Source: Symsagittifera roscoffensis (lineage: Eukaryota > Xenacoelomorpha > Acoela > Convolutidae). From it: a stretch of DNA of 64,000 bases. The notes beneath the pieces were generated by a model. The model was not told the origin of the DNA. It did no database searches and was given only the letters and a program-made list of their open reading frames with translations. The number at the start of each line of letters is the position of its first letter. The first letter of the stretch is position 1. The DNA lies in contig NC_087063.1 in NCBI RefSeq assembly GCF_963678635.1, forward strand, positions 58,536,759 to 58,600,758, given 5' to 3'. Positions 63,666-64,000 of this stretch are shown here, piece after piece. A program made the position numbers and the translations under genes.

Positions 63666-63720
63666 ACCAGTTTATGATCCCAATAGGGGAAACTTGCAAC
63701 CGGGAGAGCCGTACGCCCTC
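63199..63720 (+). pseudogene. Element E macro-like domain, interrupted by a CT repeat
   Basis: ESYFDLPNHYSNNIVVRDSDFIL, ITADVSFKTTLAAYFKRKYK, GMIALPPVAS, CFFVTKATD and ALTRLRDFLVERGVTS match B. The CTCTCTCTCG of SLSLP has expanded to about 18 CT units (63,627-63,663), shifting the frame before VYDPN.G. Early frame changes are also present. Confidence 0.68.
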
Positions 63721-64000
63721 GTACATGTTATGTGATAGTGTTGATATGTGGTATTTGTATGTTATGTTATCGTTAGGTTATGTTTTATGTGATGTTTATG
63801 TCATGAAAGCCTGGAATACTCCAGGTACAAAAGGTGACAGTGCTCAGTTGTATTATCTTGACAAGATCGCAGTAAGACAATCCACCTTGGTGCTAGCTAT
63901 TAAATGAAGAACGAACGAGAGTTTCAATGGAGTATTTTTTAAAAAGATGTGAATGATGTTTTATCCCAGAAAAGGAACAGCCTGGAATGATGGTTCTTAA
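63721..64000 (+). other. Start of pol-ORF3 intergenic region, element E
   Basis: Non-coding and homologous to 22,020-22,340 of element B in the opposite orientation (TTATGTTTTATGTGATG, GAATACTCCAGGTAC, CAATCCACCTTGGTGC). It shows that E belongs to the same long architecture and that an ORF3 may lie beyond the window. Confidence 0.6.

Overview
This window is animal DNA made almost entirely of transposons. I found no host gene and no bacterial feature. It holds giant Ty3/gypsy-type LTR retrotransposons in both orientations, broken, nested and tandemly duplicated. An invertebrate host is most likely. Consensus 3' splice-site-like strings (TTTCAG) and A/T-rich flanks would fit a nematode, but the sequence does not prove the phylum. 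The primer-binding sites match a tRNA-Asn-like 3' end.

Layout. (1) 1-10,275: nearly four copies of a ~2.65 kb tandem unit. Each unit is a plus-strand LTR ('LTR3') with PBS and leader stub, joined to a minus-strand LTR ('LTR2') with 3' UTR and the last codons of ORF3. (2) 10,065-14,636: element A, minus strand, a decayed ORF3 whose 3' LTR is the last array copy. (3) 14,640-16,261 and 35,883-36,086: fragment F, plus-strand ORF3 of the SGNH-esterase type, apparently split by element B. (4) 16,262-35,882: element B, minus strand, a structurally complete 19.6 kb element: two ~880 bp LTRs ('LTR1', about 99% identical by eye), PBS, 3.1 kb leader, gag, protease, RT, RNase H, integrase, a C-terminal macro domain, a second unit (ORF3), and PPT. 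(5) 36,085-51,179: element C, minus strand: 5' LTR2, PBS, 2.5 kb leader with a 12/24-bp tandem repeat, gag-pol-integrase-macro, then ORF3 with a complete set of SGNH hydrolase motifs. (6) 51,180-56,088: element D, plus strand, leader and gag related to B, ending in a 200-base assembly gap (56,089-56,288). (7) 56,289-58,065: three LTR2 copies in a row. (8) 58,066-64,000: element E, plus strand, a chimera with a C-like leader and gag start joined to a B-like integrase and macro domain; it runs off the window.

How the parts work together. Transcription runs from the 5' LTR through a long structured leader to Gag (coiled coil, capsid, two zinc knuckles), retropepsin, reverse transcriptase, RNase H and a zinc-binding DD35E-type integrase with a GPF module. 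What is unusual lies after integrase: an acidic linker and a macro (ADP-ribose-binding-fold) domain in all three copies that reach this point, then a further ORF3 where an env gene would sit. ORF3 starts with a shared N-terminal module, then differs by family: SGNH hydrolase in C and F, an unrecognised Cys/His-containing protein in A and B. A hairpin followed by TTGTCCGGGGAGT occurs both at the 3' PPT and at the entry to the macro domain. All copies carry stops or frameshifts, so none looks autonomous as read here, yet B's LTRs are nearly identical.
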